From Devosia sp. 1566 (lineage in GTDB: Bacteria > Pseudomonadota > Alphaproteobacteria > Rhizobiales > Devosiaceae): a stretch of 64,000 nt of DNA. Below, piece after piece: positions 17,050 through 27,228 of the stretch (within the stretch, counting starts at the first letter, position 1; every line of letters starts with the position of its first letter). The translations under genes and the position numbers were made by a program. Location of the stretch: NCBI RefSeq assembly GCF_004005995.1, contig NZ_CP034767.1, positions 124,001 to 188,000 on the forward strand, read 5' to 3'. The notes beneath the pieces are model-generated. The model ran no database searches, was not told the origin of the DNA, and saw only the letters and a program-made list of their open reading frames with translations.

Positions 17050-17070
17050 CCTGCGCGGCTGCCGCGCAGG
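17050..17070 (+). terminator. Intercistronic hairpin before the binding-protein gene
   Basis: A perfect 9-base GC-rich stem (17050-17058 with 17062-17070) and a 3-base loop, without a T-run. Such hairpins between a first enzyme gene and the next cistron commonly stabilise the upstream mRNA end or adjust relative expression. Confidence 0.45.
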
Positions 17071-17134
17071 CCCTTCAGTTCCAACCAAGTCGCGGCCCTC
17101 CTCCCAAGATCCGCCGCGCAACACGGAGCTAGCT

Positions 17135-18673
17135 ATGACCATTACGCGCAGATCCTGCCTGGCCGCCCTTGCCGCCGGCACCATGATGCTCGGCACCAGC
17201 CTCGTCACCCCAAACTTGGCGTTCGCGCAGGAAAAATCGCTCATCGTCCGTTTCTACGACGATCCGGCGGGCTTTGACCCTGCCAGTATTTTCCGCATCG
17301 AAAACGAAAACATCGCCTTCAACATCTTCAGCGGCCTGACCACCTACGACAGTACCACCGGCGAGATCGTGCCCGACCTGGCCGAGTCCTGGGAAACGAC
17401 CGACAACATCAACTGGACCTTCCACCTGCGCGAGGGCGTGCAGTGGCAGAACGGCTATGGCGAATTCACCGCCGCTGACGTGATCTACAGTTTCAACCGC
17501 ATCCTCGACCCGGCGACTGCCTCGCCCTATATTTCCGAGCTGGCCGGGATCGAGAGCATGGAAGCGCCCGATCCTTACACGCTCAAGATAACCCTGAGCG
17601 CGGCGAATGGCAGCTTCCTGCACACCGTCGCCAATTATCACCAGGGTCAGATCGTCAAGAAGGAAGCCATCGAGGCAGCCGGCGACCAGGTGCGTTGGCA
17701 GCCTGTGGGCACCGGACCCTACATGCTGGAATCGATCGACGTGAATTCCCAGATCGTCCTCAAGCGCCACGAGGACTATTTCAAGGGCCCGGCGCCCATC
17801 GAGACGCTAAACTTCAACATCATCAAGGATGATGCGACGGCCGCGATTGCCCTGCGCAACGGCGAAATCGACCTTCTGATGCGCCAGAGCAAGGAGGAAC
17901 AGCTCGATACGCTGGAGGCCGAGGGGTTCAAGATGAACCACGTCGACAATTATGCCGTATCGCTCAAGGTCCTCAACCTCACCGATCCCATCCTGCAGGA
18001 CGTGCGCATCCGCAGAGCCATAGCCCACTCCATCGACTATCCGTCCATCACGGCAGCGATATCCCCATCGTTGCAGGCGCCGACCTATTCGATGCTGCTG
18101 CCCTGGATGGATGTCTATTCGGACGCCGCACCCAAATACGAATACGACCCGGAAAAGGCCACGGCGCTGTTGGCCGAGGCCGGCTATGCCGATGGCTTCA
18201 CCCTCAAAGTGCTGGGCACCTCGGCGCAGGGCGTGACCGAACAGCAGCAGTTCGAGATCGACTATCTCAGCCAGGTCGGCATCAACATGGAACTCGAACT
18301 CGTCGATACGCCGACCTACAATCAGCGGCGCAATTCGGGTGACTTCATGATGGCCGGGCGCCTTCTGCCCGCGGTCAATCCCGACATGGTGCTGTTCAGC
18401 TATCTGCACCCGGACAATTTGGCTCCGGGCGGCCTCAACGGCGCCCGCTACGACAATCCAGAACTGACCAGCACGCTGGAGGCGGCCCGGGCCGAAGCTG
18501 ATCCCGATACGCGTCTGGCGCTTTACGCCAAGGTCCAGGAGATCGCCATGACCGATCTGCCCTACCTGCCGGCCACCGCTAGCAATGTCTACTGGCCCAG
18601 CAAGCAGAACGTGACGGGCGTTAACATCAACTATCTCGCGCAGGTTAATTTCTGGGAAGTCGACACCGAATAA
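17135..18673 (+). CDS. Oligopeptide/dipeptide-type ABC substrate-binding protein
   Basis: A 512 aa family-5 solute-binding protein. ATG 17135 follows CGGAG; an open extension to 17039 is rejected because the signal peptide (ITRRSCLAALAAGTMMLG...AFAQE, with a twin-Arg) begins here. Typical landmarks are LAESWETTDNINWTFHLREGVQW near residue 85 and the NGEIDLLM and RRAIAHSIDY segments. It delivers a peptide-like or amide compound to the permeases encoded just downstream. With the neighbouring amide-type hydrolases, the ligand is probably an N-substituted amide or carbamoyl compound, which is inference. Confidence 0.9.
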   Translation: MTITRRSCLAALAAGTMMLGTSLVTPNLAFAQEKSLIVRFYDDPAGFDPASIFRIENENIAFNIFSGLTTYDSTTGEIVPDLAESWETTDNINWTFHLREGVQWQNGYGEFTAADVIYSFNRILDPATASPYISELAGIESMEAPDPYTLKITLSAANGSFLHTVANYHQGQIVKKEAIEAAGDQVRWQPVGTGPYMLESIDVNSQIVLKRHEDYFKGPAPIETLNFNIIKDDATAAIALRNGEIDLLMRQSKEEQLDTLEAEGFKMNHVDNYAVSLKVLNLTDPILQDVRIRRAIAHSIDYPSITAAISPSLQAPTYSMLLPWMDVYSDAAPKYEYDPEKATALLAEAGYADGFTLKVLGTSAQGVTEQQQFEIDYLSQVGINMELELVDTPTYNQRRNSGDFMMAGRLLPAVNPDMVLFSYLHPDNLAPGGLNGARYDNPELTSTLEAARAEADPDTRLALYAKVQEIAMTDLPYLPATASNVYWPSKQNVTGVNINYLAQVNFWEVDTE

Positions 18674-18691
18674 CGAAAGTGATCGCCGGCC

Positions 18692-19639
18692 ATGCTGACC
18701 TATAGCTTCAAGCGCCTTGCCCAGCTTCTCGTGACCGTTCTGGGCGTCGTCACCCTCGTCTTCTTCACTATTCGCATGATCCCGGGAGATCCGATTTCGG
18801 CCATGGCCGGCGATAATCTGTCGGGTGCTGCACTCGACCAGATGCGCAACCAGATGGGACTCAACGAGCCCCTCTGGCTGCAATACCTCAACTATCTCGG
18901 CAACCTGGCGGTGCTCGATTTCGGGAATACCGTCACCACCAAGCTGCCCATCGTGCAGTTAATCCTGAGTGCTCTGCCGGTGACCGTTGCCATCGCCTTA
19001 GGCACTATCCTCCTCACCATGCTGGTCGCCATCCCCCTCGGCACAGTGGCCGCCTACATGGCCCACAAAGGGCACAAGACGCTGGACAATGTCATCACCG
19101 GCTTCGCCATGGTGCTGGACCTCATGCCGTCCTTCTGGACCTCGCTGGTATGCCTGCTGATCTTCTCGCTGGTGCTGGGCTGGTTCCCAGCGAGCGGCAC
19201 GATTTCGCTGGACGATCCGATGCAGTTGGCCAGGCGCATCGCCCTGCCGATCCTGGTGCTGTCCATGGCCCAGATCGCCACAATGGCCCGCATCACCCGC
19301 ACCTCGGTGCTCGAAGTGCTCAGTGAAGACTATGTGCGCACGGCCCGCTCCATGGGGTGGTCGGAACTGCGCGTCCTGTTCCGCCATGCCCTTAAGAATG
19401 CGGCACTCCCCATCGTGACCGTGATCGGGCTGAGCTTCGGCAATCTGCTCAACGGCACTGTCATCGTCGAGTTCATTTTCACCCTGCCGGGCATCGGCAA
19501 TCTGCTGGTGGGCGGCATCAACAGCCGCGACTACCAGATGGTCCAGACGCTGATCCTATTCTACGCGATGATTTTCGTCCTGATCAATTTCGCGACGGAC
19601 CTCATCTATCGCGTCTTCGATCCCCGCGTGCAGTTCTGA
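18692..19639 (+). CDS. ABC transporter permease, DppB type
   Basis: A 315 aa permease with six membrane segments. The N-terminus (MLTYSFKRLAQLLVTVLGVVTLVFF) and the early MIPGDP motif are characteristic of DppB/OppB, and the cytoplasmic EAA-like loop reads RTARSMGWSELRVLFRHALKNA. It pairs with the DppC-type permease encoded 14 bases downstream to form the inner-membrane channel of the importer. The start follows the binding-protein stop by 18 bases. Confidence 0.93.
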   Translation: MLTYSFKRLAQLLVTVLGVVTLVFFTIRMIPGDPISAMAGDNLSGAALDQMRNQMGLNEPLWLQYLNYLGNLAVLDFGNTVTTKLPIVQLILSALPVTVAIALGTILLTMLVAIPLGTVAAYMAHKGHKTLDNVITGFAMVLDLMPSFWTSLVCLLIFSLVLGWFPASGTISLDDPMQLARRIALPILVLSMAQIATMARITRTSVLEVLSEDYVRTARSMGWSELRVLFRHALKNAALPIVTVIGLSFGNLLNGTVIVEFIFTLPGIGNLLVGGINSRDYQMVQTLILFYAMIFVLINFATDLIYRVFDPRVQF

Positions 19640-19653
19640 CCGGAGACCTTGCC

Positions 19654-20541
19654 ATGAGCCATCAAGCCATCCCATTGCCGACCCGTCCCCTGCTCAATCT
19701 AGGCTGGCGGCCCAATCAGGGCCTGGTCCGGCTGCTCAGCAACCGCCTGGTGCAAGTGGCTCTGGCCATACTCTGCCCCATCATACTGCTGACCCTGTTT
19801 CGTCAGTTCCTGCCGCTGCCCGGTCCGCTCGAGACCAACCTGCGCGCTATGACGCAGCCTCCATCGCTGGACCATCTGTTCGGGACGGATCGAATGGGGC
19901 GCGATCTGCTGAGCCGCACCCTCGCCGGAGTGCAGATCTCCATGTTCGTCGGCTTCGCCGTCGCCGCCCTGGCACTGGTCATCGGCCTGGTCATGGGAAC
20001 GCTGGCTGGCTTTTTCGGGGGGGTGATCGACCGGGTCATGATGTCCATTACCGACATCTTCTTGGCCTTTCCCTCGCTGCTGCTGGCTATCGGTCTGGTT
20101 TCGGTGATGGGCACCGGCATGGTGCCGGTCGTGCTCGCCATCTCGCTGTCCGACGTGCCGCGTTTCATCCGGCTGCAGCGCGCCATGGTCCTGGGCCTGC
20201 GCACCCGCGCCTATATCGACGCCGCCCGTACCGTGCGGGCGTCCCAGTTCTGGCTGATGTCGCGGCACATCATTCCCAACACCATCGCCCCGCTATTGGT
20301 AGCTGCTTCGATTGCCGCCGCAAATGCCATCCTGGTCGAAGCCGGTCTTAGCTTCCTTGGGCTGGGCATCATGCCGCCCGCGCCATCGCTGGGCAATCTA
20401 ATTCGCGACGGCCAGTCCTATCTCGAGCAGGCGTGGTGGATATCGACCCTGCCTGGTGTGGTGATCCTGCTGATCGCCATCGGTCTGCACTTCCTTTCGG
20501 ACGGCATCCGTCAGGTTCTCGACCCACGTTCCCGCAAATGA
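19654..20541 (+). CDS. ABC transporter permease, DppC type
   Basis: A 295 aa permease. It has an N-terminal OppC_N segment, the characteristic HLFGTDRMGRDLLSRTLAG block, and the EAA loop (IDAARTVRASQFWLMSRHIIPNT) followed by FLGLG. It is the partner of the DppB-type subunit, with about six membrane spans. The GACCGGAG-like sequence before ATG 19654 serves as ribosome binding site. Confidence 0.93.
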   Translation: MSHQAIPLPTRPLLNLGWRPNQGLVRLLSNRLVQVALAILCPIILLTLFRQFLPLPGPLETNLRAMTQPPSLDHLFGTDRMGRDLLSRTLAGVQISMFVGFAVAALALVIGLVMGTLAGFFGGVIDRVMMSITDIFLAFPSLLLAIGLVSVMGTGMVPVVLAISLSDVPRFIRLQRAMVLGLRTRAYIDAARTVRASQFWLMSRHIIPNTIAPLLVAASIAAANAILVEAGLSFLGLGIMPPAPSLGNLIRDGQSYLEQAWWISTLPGVVILLIAIGLHFLSDGIRQVLDPRSRK

Positions 20542-20569
20542 TCGCTCATCACAATCCGGATCAGAAGCC

Positions 20570-22567
20570 ATGAACTTTTCGCAAGCTATCCAGATCGAGA
20601 ATGCTGCGGCGACCGACATTGGCGCGCTGCTCGACGTCCGCGACCTGCACACCCACTTCCTGACGGATTCGGGAACCGTCAAGGCGGTCAACGGCGTCTC
20701 CTTCCACATCGACCGCGGCGAGCGCATCGCCATTGTCGGCGAGTCGGGGTCGGGCAAAAGCGCCATGGCCATGTCGCTGCTCCGCCTGCTGGCCTATCCC
20801 GGCAAGATTGTCGGCGGCGAGATCATGCTGGCGCGGCGTGACCTCAACCGCATCAGCGAGCGCCAGCTCAACCATATTCGGGGTCGCGAAGTCGGCACCA
20901 TCTTCCAGGACCCCATGTCATCGCTCGACCCGGTCATGAAGATCGCCAATCAAATGGTGCCGCCTATCATGCGCCACCTTGATTTGAGCCACGACAAGGC
21001 GCGCGCCGAAGCCATCGGCTGGCTCGATCGCGTCGGCATTCCCGATGCCGCTCGGCGCATCGATGGCTATCCATTCGAAATGTCGGGCGGTATGCGCCAG
21101 CGTGTCATGATCGCCATGGCGCTATCATGCCGCCCCAAGCTGGTGATCGCCGACGAGCCGACCACGGCGCTGGATGTCACCATCCAGGCGCAGATTGTCG
21201 AACTGCTCAAGGAACTGACCGCCGAGACCGGCGCGGCAATGGTCTTCATCACCCACGACCTGGGCCTTGTCGCCCGTTTCGCCCACAAGGTCGGCGTCAT
21301 GTATGCCGGCAAGCTGGTCGAGTTCGGTCCGGTCAAGGACATCTTCGCCGATCCGCGCCATCCCTACACGCAGAACCTGCTCGATACGATCCCGCCGACG
21401 GATCAGCACGTGCGCCGCCGCCTGGCGCAGATCCCCGGCTTCCCGCCCGATATGAAGCTGCCGATCGTCGGCTGTTCCTTCAAGGACCGCTGCGCCGCGG
21501 CGCACCAGCACTGCTTCGAGGCCACGCCAGACCTGATGCCCCGCAACCCGGGGCACAGTGCGGCCTGCTGGCTGCCCGAAGGCTTGGGCGACAGGCGTCA
21601 CCAGGATCTGGAGATCATCGCCCCCTCGCATGCCTCCACGGAAGACCATGTCGTGGTCGAGGTCTTCAACCTGCACAAGCACTTTGTTGGCCGCAGCATT
21701 GTGCCTTGGCGCGTGCCGGCCACTGTGCGGGCCGTCAATGGCATTTCCCTGAGCATCCGCAAGGGCGAGACGCTGGGGATTGTGGGTGAATCGGGTTGCG
21801 GCAAAAGCACGGTTGCCCGGCTGCTGCTGGGGCTAGACCCGGTCACCTCGGGCGACATCTACGTCGATGGCATGGCCCAGATGGTGTTCCAGGATCCATC
21901 GTCCTCATTCAATCCCAAGATGAAGCTGTCCGACATCATCCTCGAGCCTCTGGTGGTCACCGGCTGGGGCACGCGCGCCGAACGGGAGGACCGCCTGCTC
22001 GAGTTGCTCAACCAGGTCGGCATGGACGAAAGCTACATGCACCGCTATCCCAGCCAGCTATCGGGAGGCCAGCGCCAGCGTGTGGCCATTGCCCGCGCGC
22101 TGGCGCTCAAGCCGTCGGTCGTGGTGGCCGATGAGCCCACCTCGGCGCTTGATGTCTCGGTGCGGGCCCAGATCATCAACCTCATGGTCGACCTCAAGCG
22201 CGATCTCCGCGTGAGCTTTGTCTTCATCTCCCATGACCTGCTGACCGTCAGCTACATCTCCGACAAGATCGCCGTTATGTATCTGGGCGAGGTGGTGGAG
22301 TACGGCCCCGCCAACGAAATCTTCCGACAACCGGCTCATCCCTATACCCAAGCGCTGATCGCTGCCGTCCCCGTACCGGATCCCGTGGCCGAGGAAGCGC
22401 GGACCAAGCGGCCGCTTTCCGGTGAATTGCCCAGCCCGCTGAACCTGCCGGTCGGCTGTGCTTTCGCCTCGCGTTGCCCGCGGGCCACGGACTTCTGTCG
22501 CGTCGAAAAGCCGCTCCTGCACGCCTATTCCAAGACAAGAGAGACGGCCTGCCACTATGCCAATTAG
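20570..22567 (+). CDS. Fused dipeptide ABC ATPase (DppD-DppF in one chain)
   Basis: A 665 aa protein with two complete ATPase domains. The first has Walker [10 protein letters not shown], signature MSGGMRQR and Walker B LVIADEPT; the second has Walker [10 protein letters not shown], signature LSGGQRQR and Walker B VVVADEPT. Each is followed by an oligopeptide-type C-terminal extension with a cysteine cluster ([17 protein letters not shown]), where Fe-S or metal binding is reported for this family. One gene thus replaces the usual dppD and dppF. It completes the importer and overlaps the next gene by 11 bases. Confidence 0.93.
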   Translation: MNFSQAIQIENAAATDIGALLDVRDLHTHFLTDSGTVKAVNGVSFHIDRGERIAIVGESGSGKSAMAMSLLRLLAYPGKIVGGEIMLARRDLNRISERQLNHIRGREVGTIFQDPMSSLDPVMKIANQMVPPIMRHLDLSHDKARAEAIGWLDRVGIPDAARRIDGYPFEMSGGMRQRVMIAMALSCRPKLVIADEPTTALDVTIQAQIVELLKELTAETGAAMVFITHDLGLVARFAHKVGVMYAGKLVEFGPVKDIFADPRHPYTQNLLDTIPPTDQHVRRRLAQIPGFPPDMKLPIVGCSFKDRCAAAHQHCFEATPDLMPRNPGHSAACWLPEGLGDRRHQDLEIIAPSHASTEDHVVVEVFNLHKHFVGRSIVPWRVPATVRAVNGISLSIRKGETLGIVGESGCGKSTVARLLLGLDPVTSGDIYVDGMAQMVFQDPSSSFNPKMKLSDIILEPLVVTGWGTRAEREDRLLELLNQVGMDESYMHRYPSQLSGGQRQRVAIARALALKPSVVVADEPTSALDVSVRAQIINLMVDLKRDLRVSFVFISHDLLTVSYISDKIAVMYLGEVVEYGPANEIFRQPAHPYTQALIAAVPVPDPVAEEARTKRPLSGELPSPLNLPVGCAFASRCPRATDFCRVEKPLLHAYSKTRETACHYAN

Positions 22568-23819
22568 TACATTTACACGGTTCGGCATTGCCGGCGGCGG
22601 TCTGTTCTTCGCCATCACCGGCATGGCCAACCCGTTCTTCACCCTCTATGCCGCCGAGATGGGTGCCTCGACGCTCGAGATCGGGCTGATCGTCACCCTC
22701 CGGGCACTGCTGCCCATCGTCATCGCCATGCCGACCGGTCAACTCATCGACAGTCTCGGCCCGATGAAAATGCTGCAATGGGGGTCGGTGCTGCTGCTGA
22801 CTTCGCTCCTCAACACCGTCTTTGCCGTCGGCATCCCGGCGCTTGCCATTTCCCAGCTCTTCATGGGCGCCAGCATCATCATCATGGCATCGTCCCTGCA
22901 GGTGCTGGTTTCGACAGGCGACCGCACGGCCCGCAACAAGGCCATAACCACCTATTCCATGTGGATGTCGGGTGGCGGCATGATCGGTCCGCTGATCGGC
23001 GGCGTGATCGCCTCCCTGTTCGAGGTTCCTGCTGACGGATATCGCTTCACCTTTGTCGCGTCGGCCGTTGCCACGGGTGGCTTCATGCTGATCCTGGTCT
23101 GGTTCAGCCGCCGCTATCCCCATCCCGTCCCCCAAGTCGGGGAAATCCGTGCGATATTGTCGCTGAGCGGCTACACCGACAGCTATCGCCGCGGCATCGG
23201 CCTTACCGCCCATCGCCCGGTGCAGTTTGGCTTGGTGGGCACCTTCGTCATCATGTATATCCAGGCGCTATATATGGGCTTCCTGCCGCTCTACCTGGTT
23301 CAGTTCGACTATACCGCCTTCCAGATCGCCACGATCCTCTCCTGGCAGGGCCTGGCCGGCATGATGAGCAGGCTGATCGTCGACCGGCTGATGCGGCGGT
23401 TTTCTCTCGAACACATTCTGGCGGCCGCAGGCTTTATTGCCTCGTTCTGTGTCGTGCTGACGCCGGTCGTCGCCCCCAATATCGTGCTCACCTACATGCT
23501 CATCTTCGTGCTCGGCGCGGCCACCGGCATCAACCTGCCTGTGAGCATCATGATCATGGTGGACGCCGTCGGGGAGGATCAGCGCGGCAAGCTGATGGGC
23601 TTGCGCCTGCTGGTCAATCGCTTCTCCCAGACCGTGAGCCCGGCCATTTTCGGAATTCTGGGCAGTTTCATCGGGCTGACGTCGGCCTTTTTCGCCGGCG
23701 GCGCCGTGCTGGTCGCCACCATGTTTGGGTTCACCGCCTATGCCCGTCACATGGCGCGGCCGGTTCCCCTGAGCCCCACAGCTTCGCCTCCGCCACCCCC
23801 ACCACCCCACGAGGAATGA
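22557..23819 (+). CDS. MFS transporter in the hydrolase cluster
   Basis: A 420 aa protein with about twelve membrane segments and the MFS loop after helix 2 (PTGQLIDSLGPMKML). ATG 22557 lies inside the end of the ATPase gene, an 11-base overlap implying coupled translation; longer upstream readings are shadows of the ATPase. The tail is Pro-rich. It is followed one base later by the second hydrolase. It could export a product or provide a second uptake route. The substrate is unknown. Confidence 0.85.
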   Translation: MPISTFTRFGIAGGGLFFAITGMANPFFTLYAAEMGASTLEIGLIVTLRALLPIVIAMPTGQLIDSLGPMKMLQWGSVLLLTSLLNTVFAVGIPALAISQLFMGASIIIMASSLQVLVSTGDRTARNKAITTYSMWMSGGGMIGPLIGGVIASLFEVPADGYRFTFVASAVATGGFMLILVWFSRRYPHPVPQVGEIRAILSLSGYTDSYRRGIGLTAHRPVQFGLVGTFVIMYIQALYMGFLPLYLVQFDYTAFQIATILSWQGLAGMMSRLIVDRLMRRFSLEHILAAAGFIASFCVVLTPVVAPNIVLTYMLIFVLGAATGINLPVSIMIMVDAVGEDQRGKLMGLRLLVNRFSQTVSPAIFGILGSFIGLTSAFFAGGAVLVATMFGFTAYARHMARPVPLSPTASPPPPPPPHEE

Positions 23820-23820
23820 C

Positions 23821-24582
23821 ATGACCGAACGCATCTGGGACAAGTTTCTGACCGAGCGCGACAAGACTGTGCTCACCGCAGCGGGCTTCGGCGTCCTGGC
23901 CGATTGGGGACAGCGCCCCGCGCTGGTCATCATCGACGTGAACTATGCCTTCTGCGACGAAGCGCCAACGCCGATCCTGGAAAGCATCAAGAAGTGGCGC
24001 ACGTCCTGCGGCGAAGACGCGTGGGACGCCATGCCCGTGCTGCAGAAGCTCATCGGCCTCTGCCGCGACAAGGGGATTCCGGTGATCTACACCACCGCAA
24101 CCCGCCGCGCCGATAACTGGGATGCCGGCTCGTGGCGCTGGAAATCCAAGCGTCGCGGCGAAACCCCGGTGCTCGATGCCGATGGTCGCGACGGCAATGC
24201 AATTGTCGACGCGATCGCGCCGGGGCCCCGTGACCTCGTCGTCCTCAAGCAGAAGCCGTCCGGTTTCGCCGGCACGCCGCTGCAATCCTACTTGCAGCTG
24301 CTGGGCTGCGACAGCCTGATCGTCACCGGAACCACGACCTCCGGCTGCGTGCGCGCCACCGTGCTCGACGCCTTTTCCCTGAACTTCCGCTGCACCGTCG
24401 TGGAGGACGGATGCTTTGACCGCACCCAGGCGAGCCACGCCATCAACCTGTTCGACATGCATGCCAAATACGCCAATGTCCGCCCCAGCGCGGAGGTGCT
24501 TGATTACCTCAACACCCTTCCGCAGTGCATGTTCGAGCTGCCATCGGGGCAGGGCATGAGCGCCCGCGCCGCCGCTGAATGA
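23821..24582 (+). CDS. Isochorismatase-like cysteine hydrolase 2
   Basis: A 253 aa paralogue of the hydrolase at 16328. The triad is D39 (VIIDVNYAF), K143 (VLKQKPSGF) and C176 (GTTTSGCVRAT), all present. An extra stretch around residues 93-120 (RRADNWDAGSWRWKSKRRG) differs from paralogue 1 and probably shapes the active-site entrance, arguing for a different substrate. It starts one base after the MFS stop. With its two siblings it may carry out successive amide or carbamoyl cleavages. Confidence 0.88.
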   Translation: MTERIWDKFLTERDKTVLTAAGFGVLADWGQRPALVIIDVNYAFCDEAPTPILESIKKWRTSCGEDAWDAMPVLQKLIGLCRDKGIPVIYTTATRRADNWDAGSWRWKSKRRGETPVLDADGRDGNAIVDAIAPGPRDLVVLKQKPSGFAGTPLQSYLQLLGCDSLIVTGTTTSGCVRATVLDAFSLNFRCTVVEDGCFDRTQASHAINLFDMHAKYANVRPSAEVLDYLNTLPQCMFELPSGQGMSARAAAE

Positions 24583-24591
24583 GACACCGGT

Positions 24592-24608
24592 CTCTCCCCC
24601 GGGGAGAG
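24592..24608 (+). terminator. Intercistronic GC hairpin
   Basis: CTCTCCC paired with GGGAGAG around a 3-base loop, in the 102-base gap between hydrolases 2 and 3, with no T-run. It is probably an mRNA stability element rather than a strong stop. Confidence 0.35.
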
Positions 24609-24684
24609 GCCCTTACGTTCCCCCGAGCACATGCGCGATGCCGCCAGCATCCGTCCCTCAGCCTCACCCAAAAAGGAGATCACC

Positions 24685-25407
24685 ATGACCCCCGACCGCT
24701 TCGAAGACCACGCCTGGGCCGATATCGTGCCGGACGACCTGATCCAGATTTATTCCGCCTATGCACGCGAGACCTTTGTCGGTCACCGGCCGGCGCTGAT
24801 CCTGATCGATCTGTACAACCTCGCCTATCGCGGTGGCGCAGTGCCACCATCAACGCTTCAGGATGAGTTTCCCAGCAGCTGCGGCATGTATGCGCACAAC
24901 GCCATTGAGCCTACCAAGAAGCTGATCGCGGCGGCCCGCTCGGCCGGCATCCCAATTTTCTACTGCACCTCTGATCGGCGGCCGATGGCGGCACCTGCAG
25001 GCGTCGGCGCGACCAGGCGTCAGAAGCCCACACGCGCCAGGCACTTTCCCGACGATTTCGAAATCCTGGCCGATTTTGCGCCCCAGGAAGGCGATGTTGT
25101 CATTCGCAAGCAGCGTGCCAGCATCTTCCAAGGTACGCCCTTGATCTCGCATTTGAACTTGCTCGGTGTCCAAAGCCTGATCGTCTGTGGCGAGAGCACG
25201 AGTGGCTGCGTCCGCGCGAGCTGCGTTGACGGCTATTCCAATGGCCTGCATGTCAGCCTGGTCGAGGAATGCGCATTCGACCGGCACGAAATGGTCCACA
25301 AGATGAATCTGTTCGACCTGCATCACAAATATGCCGACGTGATGCATGTCGCGGAAGTCATTGCGCACCTGGACAATGCCGACGCGGCAAAAGAGGCGGC
25401 CGAATAG
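24685..25407 (+). CDS. Isochorismatase-like cysteine hydrolase 3
   Basis: A 240 aa paralogue with D42 (ILIDLYNL), K142 (VIRKQRAS) and C175 (GESTSGCVRAS). ATG 24685 follows AAGGAGATCACC, a strong ribosome binding site, which excludes the longer open frame upstream. It resembles paralogue 1 in the C-terminal half (NLFDLHHKYADV), and all three share a conserved NL-x-D-M/L-H-x-KYA segment after the nucleophile. It is followed by a second MFS gene. Catalytic residues are intact; the substrate is not known. Confidence 0.88.
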   Translation: MTPDRFEDHAWADIVPDDLIQIYSAYARETFVGHRPALILIDLYNLAYRGGAVPPSTLQDEFPSSCGMYAHNAIEPTKKLIAAARSAGIPIFYCTSDRRPMAAPAGVGATRRQKPTRARHFPDDFEILADFAPQEGDVVIRKQRASIFQGTPLISHLNLLGVQSLIVCGESTSGCVRASCVDGYSNGLHVSLVEECAFDRHEMVHKMNLFDLHHKYADVMHVAEVIAHLDNADAAKEAAE

Positions 25408-25468
25408 GTCGCCCCAACCCGGTTTATATCGGTGCGGACAGGGTTCCGCGCCACAACCCCATAGTCCC

Positions 25469-26731
25469 ATGACCATCACCGCCGCCGACGAGCCAGAACA
25501 GGCCATTCAGACGCCAAAGCCCAGACCGGGGACGTTTGCCGCTCTTGGTTACCGCAATTACCGCCTGTTCTGGTACGGCAACACCATTTCCTTCGTTGGC
25601 GACTGGCTGGACCAGGTGGCCCTGAACTGGCTGGTAATCTCGACCACCAACGACCCGGTCATGCTGGGCCTCGTCAATCTGGGCCGTGGCCTGCCGATCA
25701 TGCTTTTCGCCATGTTCGGCGGCGTGGTGGCCGACCGCTTCGACCGCCGCACCATGCTGCTATGCACGCAGTTCCTGGCGATGATCGTGGCGATTGGCCT
25801 GGCCTGTACGGTGGCCTTCTTCGACGCCTCTATCTGGTTGATCATGGTGCTGGCGACCTCTCGCGGGCTGATCGTCGCCTTCAATCTTCCGGCGCGGCAC
25901 TCGCTGGTTTACCAACTGGTCCCACGTGAGGCGATGGCCAGCGCGGTGTCGCTCAATTCCATCACCCTCAACATGGCCAAGATCATCGGCCCGCTGTCGT
26001 CGGCGGCGATCATTGCCAGCTTTGGCATCACCGCCTGCTTCGTGGTCAATGCCCTCAGCTTCACCGTGGTTATGGTGATGTTGCTGATGCTCCACTTGCC
26101 AGAGCAGAAGGTGGAGCGCAAGGCCGAGTCATTCTTCGCCAGCCTGGTGGGCGGTTTCGTCTACATGAGAGAGGAACCGCTCTTGCTGATGCTGGTTGCC
26201 GTGGCGCTCGTGCCCACCTTCTTCTGCCAGCCCTATATTCAGTTCCTGGCTGTGTTTGCCGCGCAGGTTTTCGAAACCGGAGCCAGCGGGCTGGGGGCCA
26301 TGACGGCGCTCGCGGCGCTGGGCTCGATCTTTGGCGGCCTGCTGGCCAGCCGCATGCAGCGCGATGTGCGGCGTGGCTCCACCATGCTGGTCTTTATGGC
26401 GTGTTTCGGGCTGTTTCTCATCCTGTTCGCAGCCGCCCCCAATAGTTATTGGGCGGTCCCGGCGCTGTTTGCAGCCGGTGCTATGCATATCGCCTACAAT
26501 TCGTCCAACAACACCATCCTGCAGCTGACGGTGGACGATGCCTTTCGCGGCAGAGTCCTCTCGTCCCTGTTCATGACGCGCGGCCTCATGCCGATGGGCA
26601 CGGCAACCATGGCGCTGCTCTCCGCCGAGGTCGGCCCCCGGGTGGCGATGGCGTCAATGGCCCTCGTGGTCGTGCTCTTCGCCGCTGTCTGCTGGATCTG
26701 GATGCCCAAGCTTCGCACCATGAAAGTGTAG
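25469..26731 (+). CDS. MFS transporter, EntS/MFS_3-like
   Basis: A 420 aa protein starting ATG 25469 after hydrolase 3. It has about twelve membrane segments, an N-terminal YRNYRLFWYGNTISFVGDWLDQVALNW typical of MFS_3 exporters, and the VVADRFDRRTM loop. Relatives often export siderophores or drugs, so this may be the efflux arm of the cluster while the ABC system imports. It is the last gene of the collinear group that starts at 16328. Confidence 0.85.
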   Translation: MTITAADEPEQAIQTPKPRPGTFAALGYRNYRLFWYGNTISFVGDWLDQVALNWLVISTTNDPVMLGLVNLGRGLPIMLFAMFGGVVADRFDRRTMLLCTQFLAMIVAIGLACTVAFFDASIWLIMVLATSRGLIVAFNLPARHSLVYQLVPREAMASAVSLNSITLNMAKIIGPLSSAAIIASFGITACFVVNALSFTVVMVMLLMLHLPEQKVERKAESFFASLVGGFVYMREEPLLLMLVAVALVPTFFCQPYIQFLAVFAAQVFETGASGLGAMTALAALGSIFGGLLASRMQRDVRRGSTMLVFMACFGLFLILFAAAPNSYWAVPALFAAGAMHIAYNSSNNTILQLTVDDAFRGRVLSSLFMTRGLMPMGTATMALLSAEVGPRVAMASMALVVVLFAAVCWIWMPKLRTMKV

Positions 26732-27228
26732 TTGTTGAAATTAGTCTTCAGAGTCGAATTGGAAGTCGGTTCTCGATCTCCCGATCTGGACTGTCCGCTT
26801 GCTTCGCCATTGCCATCCATCTCATATCCACCGAAGTGCCGTTGCGACTTTGACGTGACATCGAACCTTTATCGGCGTGGCCGCCACCACGCCCCTCGCC
26901 GGGACGGGGAGCCAAACTATCTGCCCCGCGGCTACCGACCCCACCTCTTTTCTAGGTCCGCTAGGATTCAGAGAGCCCGGCCTTCAACCAGGTGCCTGCT
27001 TCTGGAGGATCGCCGCGCCGGTTCCAACGGCCGAAACGGACGCGCCGAGAGACAGGAGAGTGTCCGCTTTCAGGAATGAGGAACTGGACGCTATAAGACC
27101 GAAAAGGGGTCGGCTCCGGACCGGCACCTTTGGGGTGGGAAACAGTCCGTCCGGTTTGTGATCCGCAAGTTCAGATAGCGGCCATTCCTGATGCGGGCTC
27201 GTCGTTTGGATCACCGTGCCTTCGTAGT
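26732..27228. other. 497-base intergenic stretch with repeat copy
   Basis: No gene, RNA gene or clear terminator was recognised between the MFS gene and arsH, which converge here. The dispersed repeat occurs at 27131-27152 on the minus strand, and CCGAAAAGGGG near 27101 echoes the repeat block at 12929. Confidence 0.45.
27131..27152 (-). repeat. Dispersed intergenic repeat copy (shorter)
   Basis: The minus strand reads GGACGGACTGTTTCCCACCCCA, sharing GACTGT and CCCACCCCA with the other copies but lacking a few central bases. Confidence 0.45.
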
